Shown piece by piece: positions 18,737 through 27,261 of a stretch of 64,000 nt of DNA. The notes beneath the pieces were generated by a model. It was not told where the DNA came from and made no database searches. It was given only the letters and a program-made list of their open reading frames with translations. The stretch covers positions 490,618 to 554,617 of the forward strand of contig CAVQVM010000019.1 of assembly GCA_963717085.1 (NCBI GenBank). Reading direction: 5' to 3'. The stretch comes from DASQUK01 sp963717085 (GTDB lineage Bacteria; Actinomycetota; Acidimicrobiia; Acidimicrobiales; VFJN01). The stretch's first letter is position 1. Every line of letters begins with the position of its first letter. Position numbers and translations under genes: made by a program.

Positions 18737-19693
18737 ATGACCACTCCTGAGACATCCCTGCTGGACTACGCACCCGTCCCTCGGCCAGCGCTCGGCCCCA
18801 CTCTCAACGACCAGGGGTACTACGTCGGACGGGTGGAGCGAAACCTGTACTGGGTGACCGACGGCACGTACCAATCAGCGTTCCTGACCACCTCCGACGG
18901 CGTGGTCTTGCTCGATGCCCCGCCCACCATCGGCCACAACCTTCGGCGGGCCGTCGACGAGATCGCCGCCGCCAACGGCGTGAGCAACAAGGTGACCCAC
19001 CTCATCTACTCGCACCACCACGCCGACCACGCCGGCGCATCCTCGCTGTTCGACAAGGACGTCGTTCGCATCGGGCACGAGGAGACACGGCGGCTCCTGC
19101 TGCGCGACGACGACCCGGCCCGGCCCGCGCCCGAGGAGACGTTCCAGGAACGGCGCAGCCTCGAGATCGGCGGCGAGCGCATCGACCTGGCCTGGTACGG
19201 CTCCAACCACTCGCCCGACAACATCTACATCCACCTGCCGGACCACGACACGCTCATGCTCGTCGACATCGTCAACCCGGGGTGGGCGCCCGTCTACATG
19301 TCCAACCTCACCGAGGACATCCCCGGCTACATCGAAGCCCCGGCGAACGCCCTCGCCTACCCGTGGAAGCACTTCATCGGCGGCCACCTCGGCAGGCTCG
19401 GCAGCCGCGACGACGTGACCGTGCACCAGCAGTACATGGCCGACATCGCCGCCAGTGTCAGGGCGACGATCGACACGCTCGATCCCACCCCCTACTTCGT
19501 GAAGTACGGCGAGAACGTGTGGGCCGGCGTGAAGGGGTACCTCGACGCCGTCACCGACACCGCCGCCGCACCCGTCATCGAGAAGTACACCGGCGTGCTG
19601 GCCGCGGCCGACGTGTTCACCGCCAGCACCACGTTCTGGGTGATGGAGTCGATCCGCCTCGACCTCGGCTACGGCTCCCAGGTCCACCCGTGA
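18737..19693 (+). CDS. MBL-fold metallo-hydrolase
   Basis: 318 residues. The zinc motif HHHADH (residues 93-98, in IYSHHHADHAGAS) and a later NHSPDNIYIHL segment define a metallo-beta-lactamase-fold hydrolase. The C-terminal half matches the part found in quinoprotein-relay or alkyl-sulfatase-like MBL proteins, but the substrate is unknown. ATG 18737 is preferred over 18728. It is first in a chain of overlapping genes: its TGA overlaps the next GTG (GTGA at 19690). The upstream LuxR-ATPase gene is divergent. Confidence 0.85.
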   Translation: MTTPETSLLDYAPVPRPALGPTLNDQGYYVGRVERNLYWVTDGTYQSAFLTTSDGVVLLDAPPTIGHNLRRAVDEIAAANGVSNKVTHLIYSHHHADHAGASSLFDKDVVRIGHEETRRLLLRDDDPARPAPEETFQERRSLEIGGERIDLAWYGSNHSPDNIYIHLPDHDTLMLVDIVNPGWAPVYMSNLTEDIPGYIEAPANALAYPWKHFIGGHLGRLGSRDDVTVHQQYMADIAASVRATIDTLDPTPYFVKYGENVWAGVKGYLDAVTDTAAAPVIEKYTGVLAAADVFTASTTFWVMESIRLDLGYGSQVHP

Positions 19694-20077
19694 ACGCGAT
19701 ACGCGATCCGATCGCGGACCATCTGCTGACCCCGCAGAATGCGGCGATGGTCGTGATCGACTACCAGCCCTCGCAGATCGCCGCAGTCCGATCCATGGCG
19801 CAAGCTAACCTTGTGTGCGCTCTGGACCGAGATCTGCATGGCGTTCCCGGCGCTCGACGCGCTGCGGGAGGGCTACGAGGTGTACCCCGTGGTTGACGCC
19901 ATCGCCGGTACGTCCGTCGACGCTCATCGTGCCGGTCTGGATCGTGTGACGCAGGCAGGAGGGCAGCCCGTCAGCTGGGTGTCCCTCGCATGCGAGCTGC
20001 AGCGCGACTGGGCTCGCCAAGAGACGGTGGCGGACGTCGTTCAGATCGTGCTCACGGAACGCCTGGTCGAGGAATGA
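19690..20077 (+). pseudogene. Isochorismatase-family hydrolase (YcaC-like), internal deletion
   Basis: GTG at 19690 begins VNAIRDPIADHLLTPQNA, then MVVIDYQPSQ, a good match to the start of YcaC-like hydrolases including the first catalytic Asp. Near 19800 the sequence jumps, in another frame, to the C-terminal third (CALWTEICMAFPALDAL then EGYEVYPVVDAI). The central 70 or so residues with the catalytic Lys are gone. The remaining end still overlaps the next gene by ATGA (20074-20077), so the cistron was once a coupled member of the operon. Confidence 0.8.
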
Positions 20078-20721
20078 ACGCCACCAGGGCACCCCTCGCC
20101 GACCCGAGGGCGCGGGCCTTTCTGCGCAAGGCCGACCCGGTGCTCGGCCGGATCATCGATGCGCACCCGGCCTTCCGCCCGCGGGCTTGGCTCGACGAGC
20201 TCCCGCCCCTCGATGCCTTCGGGACGCTGATCTTCCAGGTCGCCGGCCAGCAGCTCTCGGTCCGGGCGACGCGGACAATCGTGTCCCGCCTCGAGGAGCA
20301 CTTCGGAGGACAGCTGCCGACTGCCGCCGAACTGCTCGCCGCGGACCCGGACGTCCTTCGCGCGAGCGGCCTCTCCGCCCGCAAGGGCGAGACACTGCGG
20401 GCGCTGGCGGAGCGGTTCGGCGACGGTCGTCTCAGCGTCGAGGCCCTGTCGCACATGACGGACGACGAGGTCGAGGCGGTCCTGACCGAAGTCCCGGGCA
20501 TCGGCACTTGGACGGCACACGGCTTCCTGCTGGTTGCCCTCGACCGGCCCGACGTCTTCCTCTCCGGCGACCTTGCCCTCAGGCGGGCGATCCAACGCGT
20601 CTACGGACTCGACCACACGCCGACCGAAGACGAGATGGTCCGGTTGGCGGAGCGCTGGCGGCCGTACCGAAGCCTTGCCGTGAGCTACCTGTTCGCATCC
20701 GAGTACGAGGGAGGCATCTGA
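20074..20721 (+). CDS. DNA-3-methyladenine glycosylase (AlkA/HhH-GPD family)
   Basis: 215 residues. Helix-hairpin-helix LTEVPGIGTWTAHG (about 138-150) is followed by the catalytic Asp in VFLSGDLALRRA (Asp166), the arrangement of HhH-GPD base-excision glycosylases of the AlkA branch. It removes alkylated purines from DNA. The ATG overlaps the preceding stop (ATGA) and the gene ends TGATG with the F420 reductase start, so it is translationally coupled on both sides. Confidence 0.9.
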   Translation: MNATRAPLADPRARAFLRKADPVLGRIIDAHPAFRPRAWLDELPPLDAFGTLIFQVAGQQLSVRATRTIVSRLEEHFGGQLPTAAELLAADPDVLRASGLSARKGETLRALAERFGDGRLSVEALSHMTDDEVEAVLTEVPGIGTWTAHGFLLVALDRPDVFLSGDLALRRAIQRVYGLDHTPTEDEMVRLAERWRPYRSLAVSYLFASEYEGGI

Positions 20722-21326
20722 TGAAGCGACCAGACCACACCCCAGTCGGAATCCTCGGCGCCGGCCGGCTCGGCCAGGCGATGGCACGCACCGCGCTGCG
20801 TGCCGGCCGCTCCGTCGTCATCGCCAACAGCCGCGGCCCCGAATCATTGACGTCGGTGGTCGCGGCGCTGGGCGATGGCGCGTCGGCGGGGACAGTGGCC
20901 GACGCCGCAGCAGCCAGAATCGTGGTCATCGCCGTGCCGTGGGCCAGCGTCCCCGACGCCCTCGCAGGACTCCAATGGAACGGTCAGATCGTCGTCGACG
21001 CCACGAACGACTTCGACCCCAGCGACCTCGGCGGGAGGACATCGAGCGAGGTCGTCGCCGACCTCGTCGGCGGTGCGCCAGTAGTGAAGGCCGCGAACAC
21101 GCTCGGCGCTGCCGTGCTCAGTGCAGATCCGCATGAGGCGGGAGGCCAGCGCGTGCTCTTTCTCTCAGGCGATGACCGGGATGCTAAGGCCGAGGTAAGC
21201 GCACTGTTCCAGGACGCGGGCTTCTTCACCATCGACCTGGGCGATTTGATCACGGGCGGCGTGATGCAACAGATCGGCGCTCCGCTCTCCGGCGCCAACC
21301 TCATTCGTCTTCCCGACCTCAACTAG
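20721..21326 (+). CDS. NADPH-dependent F420 reductase family protein (NPD)
   Basis: 201 residues with an N-terminal NADP-binding VGILGAGRLGQAMARTAL and the substrate-side segments VVDATNDFD and KAANTLGA typical of F420H2:NADP+ oxidoreductase-like proteins. In this subfamily the F420 role is not always proven, so simple NADPH-dependent reductase is the alternative. The start overlaps the previous stop by one base (TGATG). Confidence 0.85.
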   Translation: MKRPDHTPVGILGAGRLGQAMARTALRAGRSVVIANSRGPESLTSVVAALGDGASAGTVADAAAARIVVIAVPWASVPDALAGLQWNGQIVVDATNDFDPSDLGGRTSSEVVADLVGGAPVVKAANTLGAAVLSADPHEAGGQRVLFLSGDDRDAKAEVSALFQDAGFFTIDLGDLITGGVMQQIGAPLSGANLIRLPDLN

Positions 21327-21359
21327 GCCAGGCAGCGCACACCGAGCTCACGCCGTCCG

Positions 21360-21410
21360 AGGCGGCAATCGTCTCGCCATTCGCGAGTTGCTCGACGCCT
21401 ACGCCCATGG
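21360..21410 (+). pseudogene. SnoaL-like domain fragment
   Basis: Reading NRLAIRELLDAYAHG is the characteristic first helix of SnoaL/NTF2-like proteins. Nothing of the rest of the domain is present; a LysR fragment follows directly. Confidence 0.4.
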
Positions 21411-21464
21411 CTCGCACTCGCGCCCCGGTGCCCGCTACCCGACGGTCTCGCATCGCAACCTCTC

Positions 21465-21908
21465 CGCGAGGAGCCGCTGCTCGCCGCCGTGAGCGAGGCC
21501 CACCCCGTCGCCGAACAGACCAGCATCGACCTCCGAGACCTACAGCACGAGTTCTTCGAGCTCTGGCCGCGAGACATGGGTCCCGGCTACTACGACGCGG
21601 TCGTCGCTGGGTGTCGCGCCGCTGGCTTCGAACCGCGCCGCGACCCGTCCGCTGCCGGCTCGATCGTCTGGGCCAACATCGCGCAGGCACACGGCGTCGC
21701 GCTCATCGTGAAGTCCCTGGAATCGCAGGTGCCGCACGGGGTACGGATCCTCCCGTTGCGCCAGCCGTCCGCGCCGCTCCCGATCGACGTCGTGTGGGCC
21801 ACCGACCCAGTGGCGCCCGCGGTCGAACGATTCGGTGAGCTCGCACGTGACGTCGCCGATCGTCACGGCTGGCTCCCGACCACGGCGGAACACGCACGAT
21901 CCGCATGA
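21465..21908 (+). pseudogene. LysR-type regulator, substrate-binding domain fragment
   Basis: The frame LREEPLLAAVSEAHPVAEQ, GPGYYDAVVAGCRAAGFEPR, IVWANIAQAHGVALIVKSL and PLPIDVVWATD matches the second half of a LysR co-inducer domain. The N-terminal HTH and first subdomain are missing, so it cannot act as a regulator. Confidence 0.65.
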
Positions 21909-21926
21909 CAACCACACCGAGCGCAC

Positions 21927-22538
21927 CTATTCGGCGGTCTGCGCTGCCGGCGCTCCGAGGCGATAGGCGAGGTTGACGCGGCCGGATGTCGTGGGTTCAG
22001 CCGACACGAGCTCGAGTGGCTGGCGCTCGGCGATGCCGCCGAAGACGGCAGTTCCGCCTCCCGTGGCGACCGGGTGAACGATCAGGCGAAGTTCGTCGAG
22101 CAGTCCGGCGTTGATGAGGCTGGCCACCAATCCCGGGCCGCCAACGACGTAGGCGGCCTTGCCCGGCTGCTGCTTCAACGTACGTATCTCGTCGATGTCG
22201 TGAACGATCCGTGCCGTCGGCCAGCTTGGGTCTGAGAGCGTCTTCGAGAGCACCAGATGCGGCGTCTCCGCGGCAAGGCGGGCGTAGGCGATCTCGCGCG
22301 GGTAGAGGTCTCTCCCGAGCATGTCCGAGGCGGCGCCGGGGTCGTCGAGGATGGTGGCCCAGAACCGCTCGTAGTCGGGGAACATTCCGCCACCAAGTAC
22401 GAAGGCGTCAACCGGCGGTAGCAGGTCAAGGCCGTCGGCCCAGGAGTCGACCCACTCGGCGTCGCCTTCGGAGCTGTAGCCGTCCACCGTCACCTGCATC
22501 GCCGAGATCAGCGATCTCGATGCCGTCGCGATTGTCAT
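21927..22538 (-). CDS. Dihydrofolate reductase-like protein (RibD C-terminal domain)
   Basis: 203 residues of the RibD_C/DHFR-like family. Visible motifs are ISAMQVTVDGYSS, AFVLGGGMFPDYERFW, LVLSKTL, AAYVVGGPGLVASLINAGLLDELRL and the terminal VNLAYRLG. It is a probable NADPH-dependent reductase of unknown substrate. AAGGAGGT sits just upstream of the ATG, within the decayed SDR remnant, so the gene is expressed from a site inside foreign debris. It is intact, unlike its neighbours. Confidence 0.87.
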   Translation of the reverse strand: MTIATASRSLISAMQVTVDGYSSEGDAEWVDSWADGLDLLPPVDAFVLGGGMFPDYERFWATILDDPGAASDMLGRDLYPREIAYARLAAETPHLVLSKTLSDPSWPTARIVHDIDEIRTLKQQPGKAAYVVGGPGLVASLINAGLLDELRLIVHPVATGGGTAVFGGIAERQPLELVSAEPTTSGRVNLAYRLGAPAAQTAE

Positions 22539-22547
22539 CGAAGACCT

Positions 22548-23130
22548 CCTTGAGCGAGTCTGCCTCCGGAATGCCGTGTGGTCGCAGACCGACCACGCGA
22601 ATGCCCTGGGGTGCGAGCTCGGCGGATGGCTCTCGGGTGCGTGCCTCCTTGGCGGCCTGCGCCGGACCGTAGCCTCCGTTCAATGGGGTGCCCGTCCGTG
22701 ACGGGAGTGCGATGACGGTCATGATCACCCCCGATTTGTTCGGAATCATGTGCCTTGCCGCCAGGCGTGCGATCAGGAAGTACGACGCCGTGTAGGTCGT
22801 GATCGGCAGGGCGAACTGCTCGACATCCAGCTCGACCAGGGGCACCCACAATCTTCGTATCCGGGATCCCGACCGCGTTGAACGAGATGTCGACGCGGCC
22901 CGCCTTGTCGATCACGGACTGCAGGTGCTTGTCGATGGCCCGCTCGTCGCCAGCGTCGACCTCCGCCGCCTCGGCGGATCCGCCGGCGGCAACGACGTCC
23001 TTGGCGACCGCATCGACGGGCGCCAGGTGGCGCCCGGTGAGAGAAGGCCTTCTGTCGAGTCTCATCGCCGAGCCGCCTTCGCGGCCCAACCCGCTGCACG
23101 CCCCTCGATGACTGCACGGCGACGTGCCGT
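22548..23130 (-). pseudogene. SDR family oxidoreductase, frameshifted and truncated
   Basis: The minus strand reads a degraded cofactor start near 23120 (AVIEG), then LTGRHLAPVDAVAKDVVAA, RVDISFNAVGIPDTK, and in another frame VPLVELDVEQFALPITTYT, then MTVIALPSRTGTPLNGGYG, EALAPQGIRVVGL-type end. Frameshifts occur near 23060 and 22850, and the catalytic Tyr position is altered (GGYGPAQAAKE). The end is cut where the RibD-type gene begins. Confidence 0.68.
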
Positions 23131-23271
23131 CATGCTGATCACCGTGGCGAAGGAGGCTGCGTGGCGCTCGGCTCGCATGGCACGAAACTGAGTCCCGGCG
23201 CGGCTGATTCGCATCGGAGGCGACCCCAAACTCGCCCCTAATGTTCGTTCGGCCTCCGGGGCGGCCGGCGG

Positions 23272-23610
23272 CTAGGCAGAGGCGGGCGACGGGCTGGGTG
23301 CGGGAGTCAGGAGGGCCTTGTGGAGCCGCGCGCGGGAGCTGATCTCGAGCTTGCGGTAGGCGTGGCTCAAGTGCGTCTCGACCGTCTTGATCGTGACGAA
23401 GAGCGTTTGCGCGATCTCCTTGTTGCTCATGCCGTCCGCCGCGAGCTGTGCCACGCGCCGCTGGCGGTCAGTGCGTCGAGCTCCGTCTGGAGAACCCTTC
23501 GCGGTCTCGCACCGGTGGCGGCGATCTCTTCGTTCGCCCGCCCGGCGAGCCCGAATGCTCCGACCTTTCGGGCGAGGTCGACGCCCGGATGACGGGATGG
23601 AACTGGAGGA
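23272..23610 (-). pseudogene. LuxR-family regulator, C-terminal fragment
   Basis: Encodes the complete LuxR HTH (RRVAQLAADGMSNKEIAQTL, VTIKTVETHLSHAYRKLEIS) and, in a shifted frame, the preceding linker (ARKVGAFGLAGRANEEIAA). The ATPase/TPR body is absent. It is a C-terminal scrap of a large LuxR regulator with one frameshift near 23470. Confidence 0.65.
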
Positions 23611-23639
23611 CCTCGTCGTCGATCCTGACTGGATGCGCC

Positions 23640-23757
23640 AGGGGGTGGGGCGCGAGTTGATACGCGAACGGTCGATGATCACGACATCGCGGGCGAGCTG
23701 GTCGGCCTCCTCGAGGTACTGGGTGGTGAGCAGGACGTCGGTGCCCTGCACCGTCAC
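23640..23757 (-). pseudogene. ABC transporter ATP-binding protein fragment (DrrA-like)
   Basis: TVQGTDVLLTTQYLEEADQL then ARDVVIIDRSRI matches the switch (H-loop) region of daunorubicin-type ABC ATPases, where TTQYLEEA is diagnostic. Only about 40 residues are present. Confidence 0.55.
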
Positions 23758-23860
23758 GTGCTTCTATCGCTACGCCGAACAGGAAGGCGTCATCGCGGTC
23801 TCGCCGGCCGCACATGTGCGGCGACCCCGCCTCGGCGATGGACCGTTCGCCGCGGGCTAG
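23752..23860 (+). pseudogene. Tyrosine recombinase N-terminal (SAM-like) domain fragment
   Basis: CFYRYAEQEGVIAVSPAAHV then RRPRLGD matches the end of the core-binding domain of actinobacterial tyrosine integrases. No catalytic domain follows. It is a second integrase scrap in the window, of the opposite strand to that at 8.4 kb. Confidence 0.5.
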
Positions 23861-24717
23861 CCGCTGTGGGGTGGTGCAATGGCTGGGGGTTCACCCACGC
23901 GCGCGACGTCAAGCTCAACCACAAGCTCGGGAGTGTCGGGCGCCGATCTGACGATGATGTGGGCGATGTTGCGGTCCTCGTCGAGGGTGATCAACACGTT
24001 CGTGCCGACCAGCAGCTCGCCGTAGACGTCATGCGGGTCCGCCGTGAGCATGGTGGCTCGGATGACACACCGCCCGGCGGCGTCAGGCGTCTCCTCCCTG
24101 GGGTCCCTCGCCGACAAGACGAGATGGAGCATGGCGGTCGGCCCGAGCACTAGCGGTCGAGCCGAGGCGCGGAACACCCACGAGTCGGCGTCGAGCCACT
24201 CGACCGTCGATGCTCTGCGGATCCACAAGTTGGGACCCGACGTCATGGTCTCCACCGCCCGCCCAGTCGCATCGACGGCTATGTCATGGGTGAGACCGTC
24301 CTCAAGCACCACAGCGCCCTCGACGGTGACATCGCGTGCCGTCCACCCACTGGGCGGGAACGGACTCTGCTCGGCGGCGTGTACCTCGCCCCGGTAGGCG
24401 AACGAGCCGGCCTGGACCGGCCGATGCCCAGCCTCGAAGAAGGCGACACGAGCGGCCCGCTCCCTGTCCCCGGCGATGCCGCAATAGGGTCCATCGCCGC
24501 CGCCATCACCTTCCTCGCCATCGCTTGCCCACCACAGCAGTCCGCCGGTCAGCAGCCCCACCATGGCGACCACGCCCGCCAGCCGAGACCAGCGCCCAGG
24601 CCCACGCACCACCCGGCTCACTGACGACCGGTGGCCCGGAGCATTGTCTCCCGCGTCCGGTCGGCCCCACGCTTTCGTGACCTTGGACTCGATGTGGATC
24701 GGGGGCTCATCGCCCAC
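23857..24717 (-). CDS. Membrane-anchored extracytoplasmic protein of unknown function
   Basis: 286 residues from a GTG at 24717. A basic cytoplasmic head is followed by one transmembrane anchor (LAGVVAMVGLLTGGLLWWAS, about 54-73), an acidic/Gly linker, and a roughly 200-residue extracytoplasmic domain with alternating beta-strand pattern (VTVEGAVVLEDGLTHDIAVD, TMTSGPNLWIRR, VVELDVARVG). The shape is reminiscent of LppX/LprG-like lipid-binding lipoproteins, but there is no lipobox and no firm family assignment. A dispersed palindromic repeat lies just upstream. Confidence 0.65.
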   Translation of the reverse strand: MGDEPPIHIESKVTKAWGRPDAGDNAPGHRSSVSRVVRGPGRWSRLAGVVAMVGLLTGGLLWWASDGEEGDGGGDGPYCGIAGDRERAARVAFFEAGHRPVQAGSFAYRGEVHAAEQSPFPPSGWTARDVTVEGAVVLEDGLTHDIAVDATGRAVETMTSGPNLWIRRASTVEWLDADSWVFRASARPLVLGPTAMLHLVLSARDPREETPDAAGRCVIRATMLTADPHDVYGELLVGTNVLITLDEDRNIAHIIVRSAPDTPELVVELDVARVGEPPAIAPPHSG

Positions 24718-24766
24718 GCGCCCAGTGTTCCATGGGGTACACCGCCCGCGCACCACCCGCCCACGG

Positions 24767-24844
24767 CTGCGATCTCGGGTCGGTGTCGTTCTGTGCTGGC
24801 GATCTGATGAGCGACCGGTGCGCCGTTCGGGCACCATGTGCGCG
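24767..24844 (+). repeat. Dispersed palindromic repeat, copy 1
   Basis: Shares GATCTCG, GTCGTTCTGTGCTG and the right end TTCGGGCACCATGTGCGCG with the other copies. Flanks the VOC gene on its 5' side. Confidence 0.6.
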
Positions 24845-24903
24845 CGATCACCTGGCGCGCCGACCGGCGCGGTGGTCGCCACGCACGCGAGGGAGGGAAC
24901 ACG

Positions 24904-25302
24904 ATGCCGACCGTCACGGGCGCACATCACGTCGCCTTAACGGTTCAGAACGTCGATGCAAGCGCGGCCTGGTACCAGGATCTCTTCGGGATGCAGCCGC
25001 TCCTGCAAACCGATGACGAGAACGTACGCGTCCGAGTCCTGGTGCACCCCGACAGCGGCTTGATCATCGGACTGCGCGAGTACCAGCGTCACGACGACGG
25101 CGCCTTCAGCGAGTTCCGCACCGGTCTCGACCACATCGCCTTCGCCGTGTCGTCACGTGACGAGCTTGAAGCATGGCAGGACCGGCTCGCCGAGAAGGGC
25201 ATCACCTTCAGTCCGATCGCGGAATCACCAATCGGGACACTGGTGGTGCTGCGCGACCCAGACAACATCCAGCTCGAGCTCTGGCTGCCACTCGGGCAGT
25301 AG
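24904..25302 (+). CDS. VOC family (glyoxalase/bleomycin-resistance-like) protein
   Basis: 132 residues with a single VOC domain: HHVALTVQNVDASAAWYQ, DLFGM, then GLDHIAFAVSSRDELEAW, ending VLRDPDNIQLELWLP. The metal-ligand positions His (residue 7 region), His in LDHIAF and the terminal Glu are kept, so a metal-dependent enzyme is possible. The substrate is unknown. GAGGGAGG precedes the ATG. It is enclosed between two dispersed repeats, like a one-gene cassette. Confidence 0.9.
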   Translation: MPTVTGAHHVALTVQNVDASAAWYQDLFGMQPLLQTDDENVRVRVLVHPDSGLIIGLREYQRHDDGAFSEFRTGLDHIAFAVSSRDELEAWQDRLAEKGITFSPIAESPIGTLVVLRDPDNIQLELWLPLGQ

Positions 25303-25350
25303 GTGCACGTCACAGCCGCCGGGCTGCTCTCGGGGTTCCGGCGGACTGCA

Positions 25351-25428
25351 GGATCTGCCGATCTCACGCCGGCGATCTCTACCACCGGACTCGCTGGCAG
25401 CCCGAGCGCGGTCCGGGCAATATGCGCT
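25351..25428 (+). repeat. Dispersed palindromic repeat, copy 2
   Basis: Left end ATCTGCCGATCTCACGCC, right end GAGCGCGGTCCGGGCAATAT followed by GCGC. The two ends are imperfectly complementary. About 50 bp after the VOC stop. Confidence 0.75.
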
Positions 25429-25479
25429 GGTGTTCGGCTGGTGGCGTCCGAAGCGCTCGCCACGTTCCAAGGACCGCAT

Positions 25480-25814
25480 GAGCAGATCGCTGGACCGCTC
25501 GCCTGCGTGGCGATCACTGTCGCTCTGGCTGCCTGCAACGGCGATGACGAACCGGAGCTGACAGCAGACTTCCGTCGCTCTTCGAGCAGCCGACCACCCG
25601 CATCACGAGCTGCCCGGTCGTTGCAATTCACTTCCAAGATCGGACGACCGGGCATCCGACCGCCTGGGAATGGACCTTCGGCGACGGCTCGGCATCCTCC
25701 GAGCAGAACCCGACCTGGGAGACCAACGCGGTATCGGCCGAAGTGACACTCACGGCGAGCCGCGGTGATGTGGAGGACTCGGCCACGAAGGTGATCCCGA
25801 CTGCCGAGTGCTAA
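25480..25814 (+). pseudogene. PKD-domain lipoprotein, frameshifted
   Basis: One frame gives a lipoprotein signal ending in the lipobox VALAAC (LACVAITVALAACNGDDEP). After a frameshift near 25575 the reading continues as a PKD domain (AWEWTFGDGSASSEQNPTW, VTLTASRGDVEDSATK) to a TAA at 25814. No in-frame start with a ribosome site was found. It occupies the second inter-repeat unit by itself. Confidence 0.62.
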
Positions 25815-25850
25815 AGCGTGCGGGCGTGTTGGCCGGCGTCGCCGCCCCGT

Positions 25851-25920
25851 ATCTGCCGATCTCGCGCGGCGTCGTCCTACGCTGACGATCCGTTGGGCGA
25901 ACACCGCCCGCAACCGCCAA
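25851..25920 (+). repeat. Dispersed palindromic repeat, copy 3
   Basis: ATCTGCCGATCTCGCGCGGC, GTCGTCCTACGCTGACGATC; the right end diverges (CACCGCCCGCAACCGCC). Immediately 5' of the next gene. Confidence 0.65.
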
Positions 25921-25929
25921 TCTGTACGG

Positions 25930-26427
25930 GTGGCTGACAACGACCAGCAGGGTGTGCTCGTGCTGCGGGCATCGCGTCGAAAGTGGTTCGCGGTTCTCGC
26001 TGTTTCGCTGGTCTTCACATCAGGCGGGGTCGCGGTGGTAACAGACGGAAGGCCGCTCGGCTGGGTGCCCCTCGTCGTTTTCGCAGTCGTGGCGCTCGTA
26101 GCGACGGCGGCAATCGTGTGGCGGCCACAACTGCGCATCGACCCTGATGGCATGACCTTGGTGCAGTGGTGGCGTCAAGTGCGCTACGACTTCAGGGACT
26201 GCAGCGAATTCATGACCTGGCAGAACCCGTTCGCACTGGGCAACACCCTTGTGGTGTTCGACCATCGAACAGGCGATGGTACAAACCCTTGGCTATCGAG
26301 CAGGCTCAACGCGCGGGTCTCCGGCGTGAACTCAGGGCTACCGGACACCTTTAGCCTCTCAGCAGACGAGCTGGCTCGCCTCTTGAACGATCGGCGCCGC
26401 CGTGTCGTCGATCGGGTCGAGCCGTAA
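25930..26427 (+). CDS. PH-like domain membrane protein (STM3941-like)
   Basis: 165 residues from GTG. Two N-terminal hydrophobic helices (FAVLAVSLVFTSGGVAVV and PLVVFAVVALVATAAIVW) form a membrane hairpin, followed by a bacterial PH-like beta domain (LRIDPDGMTLVQWWRQVRYD, LVVFDHRT) and the conserved tail LPDTFSLSADELARLLNDRR seen in STM3941-family proteins. Function is unknown. It is flanked on both sides by dispersed repeats. Confidence 0.72.
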   Translation: MADNDQQGVLVLRASRRKWFAVLAVSLVFTSGGVAVVTDGRPLGWVPLVVFAVVALVATAAIVWRPQLRIDPDGMTLVQWWRQVRYDFRDCSEFMTWQNPFALGNTLVVFDHRTGDGTNPWLSSRLNARVSGVNSGLPDTFSLSADELARLLNDRRRRVVDRVEP

Positions 26428-26434
26428 GACTGTT

Positions 26435-26527
26435 GCGCCCGCATAACTGAGCCGATCTCGCGCCCCGTCGTTCTGCGCTGAGGATCGGAATGGGCGACGG
26501 CCGCCCCGCAGCGGGCAATACGCGCCT
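26435..26527 (+). repeat. Dispersed palindromic repeat, copy 4
   Basis: Left GCGCCCGCATAACTGAGCCG then ATCTCGCGCCCCGTCGTTCT; right GCGGGCAATACGCGCC. It closes the third repeat-gene-repeat unit. Confidence 0.72.
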
Positions 26528-26579
26528 CCCGCGGCGCCACCTGGGCGGCGTTGTCGGACCGGGCCGTTCGATGTTGGAA

Positions 26580-27131
26580 TCAGTGGAGGCGGCCGTCGGT
26601 GGGCCCACGCCGGATGATCTCGTCGACGGTCTCGTCGGGAGACTGGGTTGACGTGTCGATCCACAGTCCGATCCGCGGAGTCTCCTGGCGGAGGGCCGCG
26701 TCGAGCGCCGGGATGGTGGCGGCGTCGTCGCCGTAGGCAACCTTGGTGCGAGCCGCCTCTCGCCTCGCCACAACCTCGGGCCGGGGCGCGAGCACGACGA
26801 GTACCAGCGGCCTCGCCCTGATGCCGTTCACGTAGCTCGTCAGGAGTGGGCCGATCACGACGTCTTGGATAACGACCGAGAAGCCAGCCTCGTAGTAGGT
26901 GTCCGCCACCTGCGCGGCCAGGCGATACCGGAGCCGGAGTTGGCGCCACGCCTCCTCGGAGGGGGTAGAGGTCATCTCTTGCCGGCCGGTGACGACCATC
27001 CGCCGGAAGACATCGCCTCTGACATGGACGCTGCGCTCGAAGCGTCGGGCGAGCCGATCGGCGACGGTCGATTTGCCCGCTGCAGGTATGCCGGTGATGA
27101 GCACTATCGCGGCGTGGTCGGTCAGTGCCAT
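26580..27131 (-). CDS. AAA family ATPase / small-molecule kinase
   Basis: 183 residues of the P-loop kinase type: Walker A LITGIPAAGKSTVADRLA (residues about 11-28), a DVFRRMVVTGRQEM lid/substrate segment, VVIQDVVIGP and a lid with REAARTKVAYG. It resembles chloramphenicol-phosphotransferase-like and shikimate-kinase-like proteins that phosphorylate small hydroxylated compounds; the substrate is unknown. It is divergent from the PEP-utilising protein. Confidence 0.85.
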   Translation of the reverse strand: MALTDHAAIVLITGIPAAGKSTVADRLARRFERSVHVRGDVFRRMVVTGRQEMTSTPSEEAWRQLRLRYRLAAQVADTYYEAGFSVVIQDVVIGPLLTSYVNGIRARPLVLVVLAPRPEVVARREAARTKVAYGDDAATIPALDAALRQETPRIGLWIDTSTQSPDETVDEIIRRGPTDGRLH

Positions 27132-27261
27132 CGGGGTGAGGTTAGGGATGGACGCGACCGCCGCGATGGGGGTAGCACCGATCTGCCGCCATGGCGAAGC
27201 GACAGGTCAGCAGTGCGAGGTCGATAGCTCGTGGATCTTCGCCGGTTGCGCGAGCGAGACC

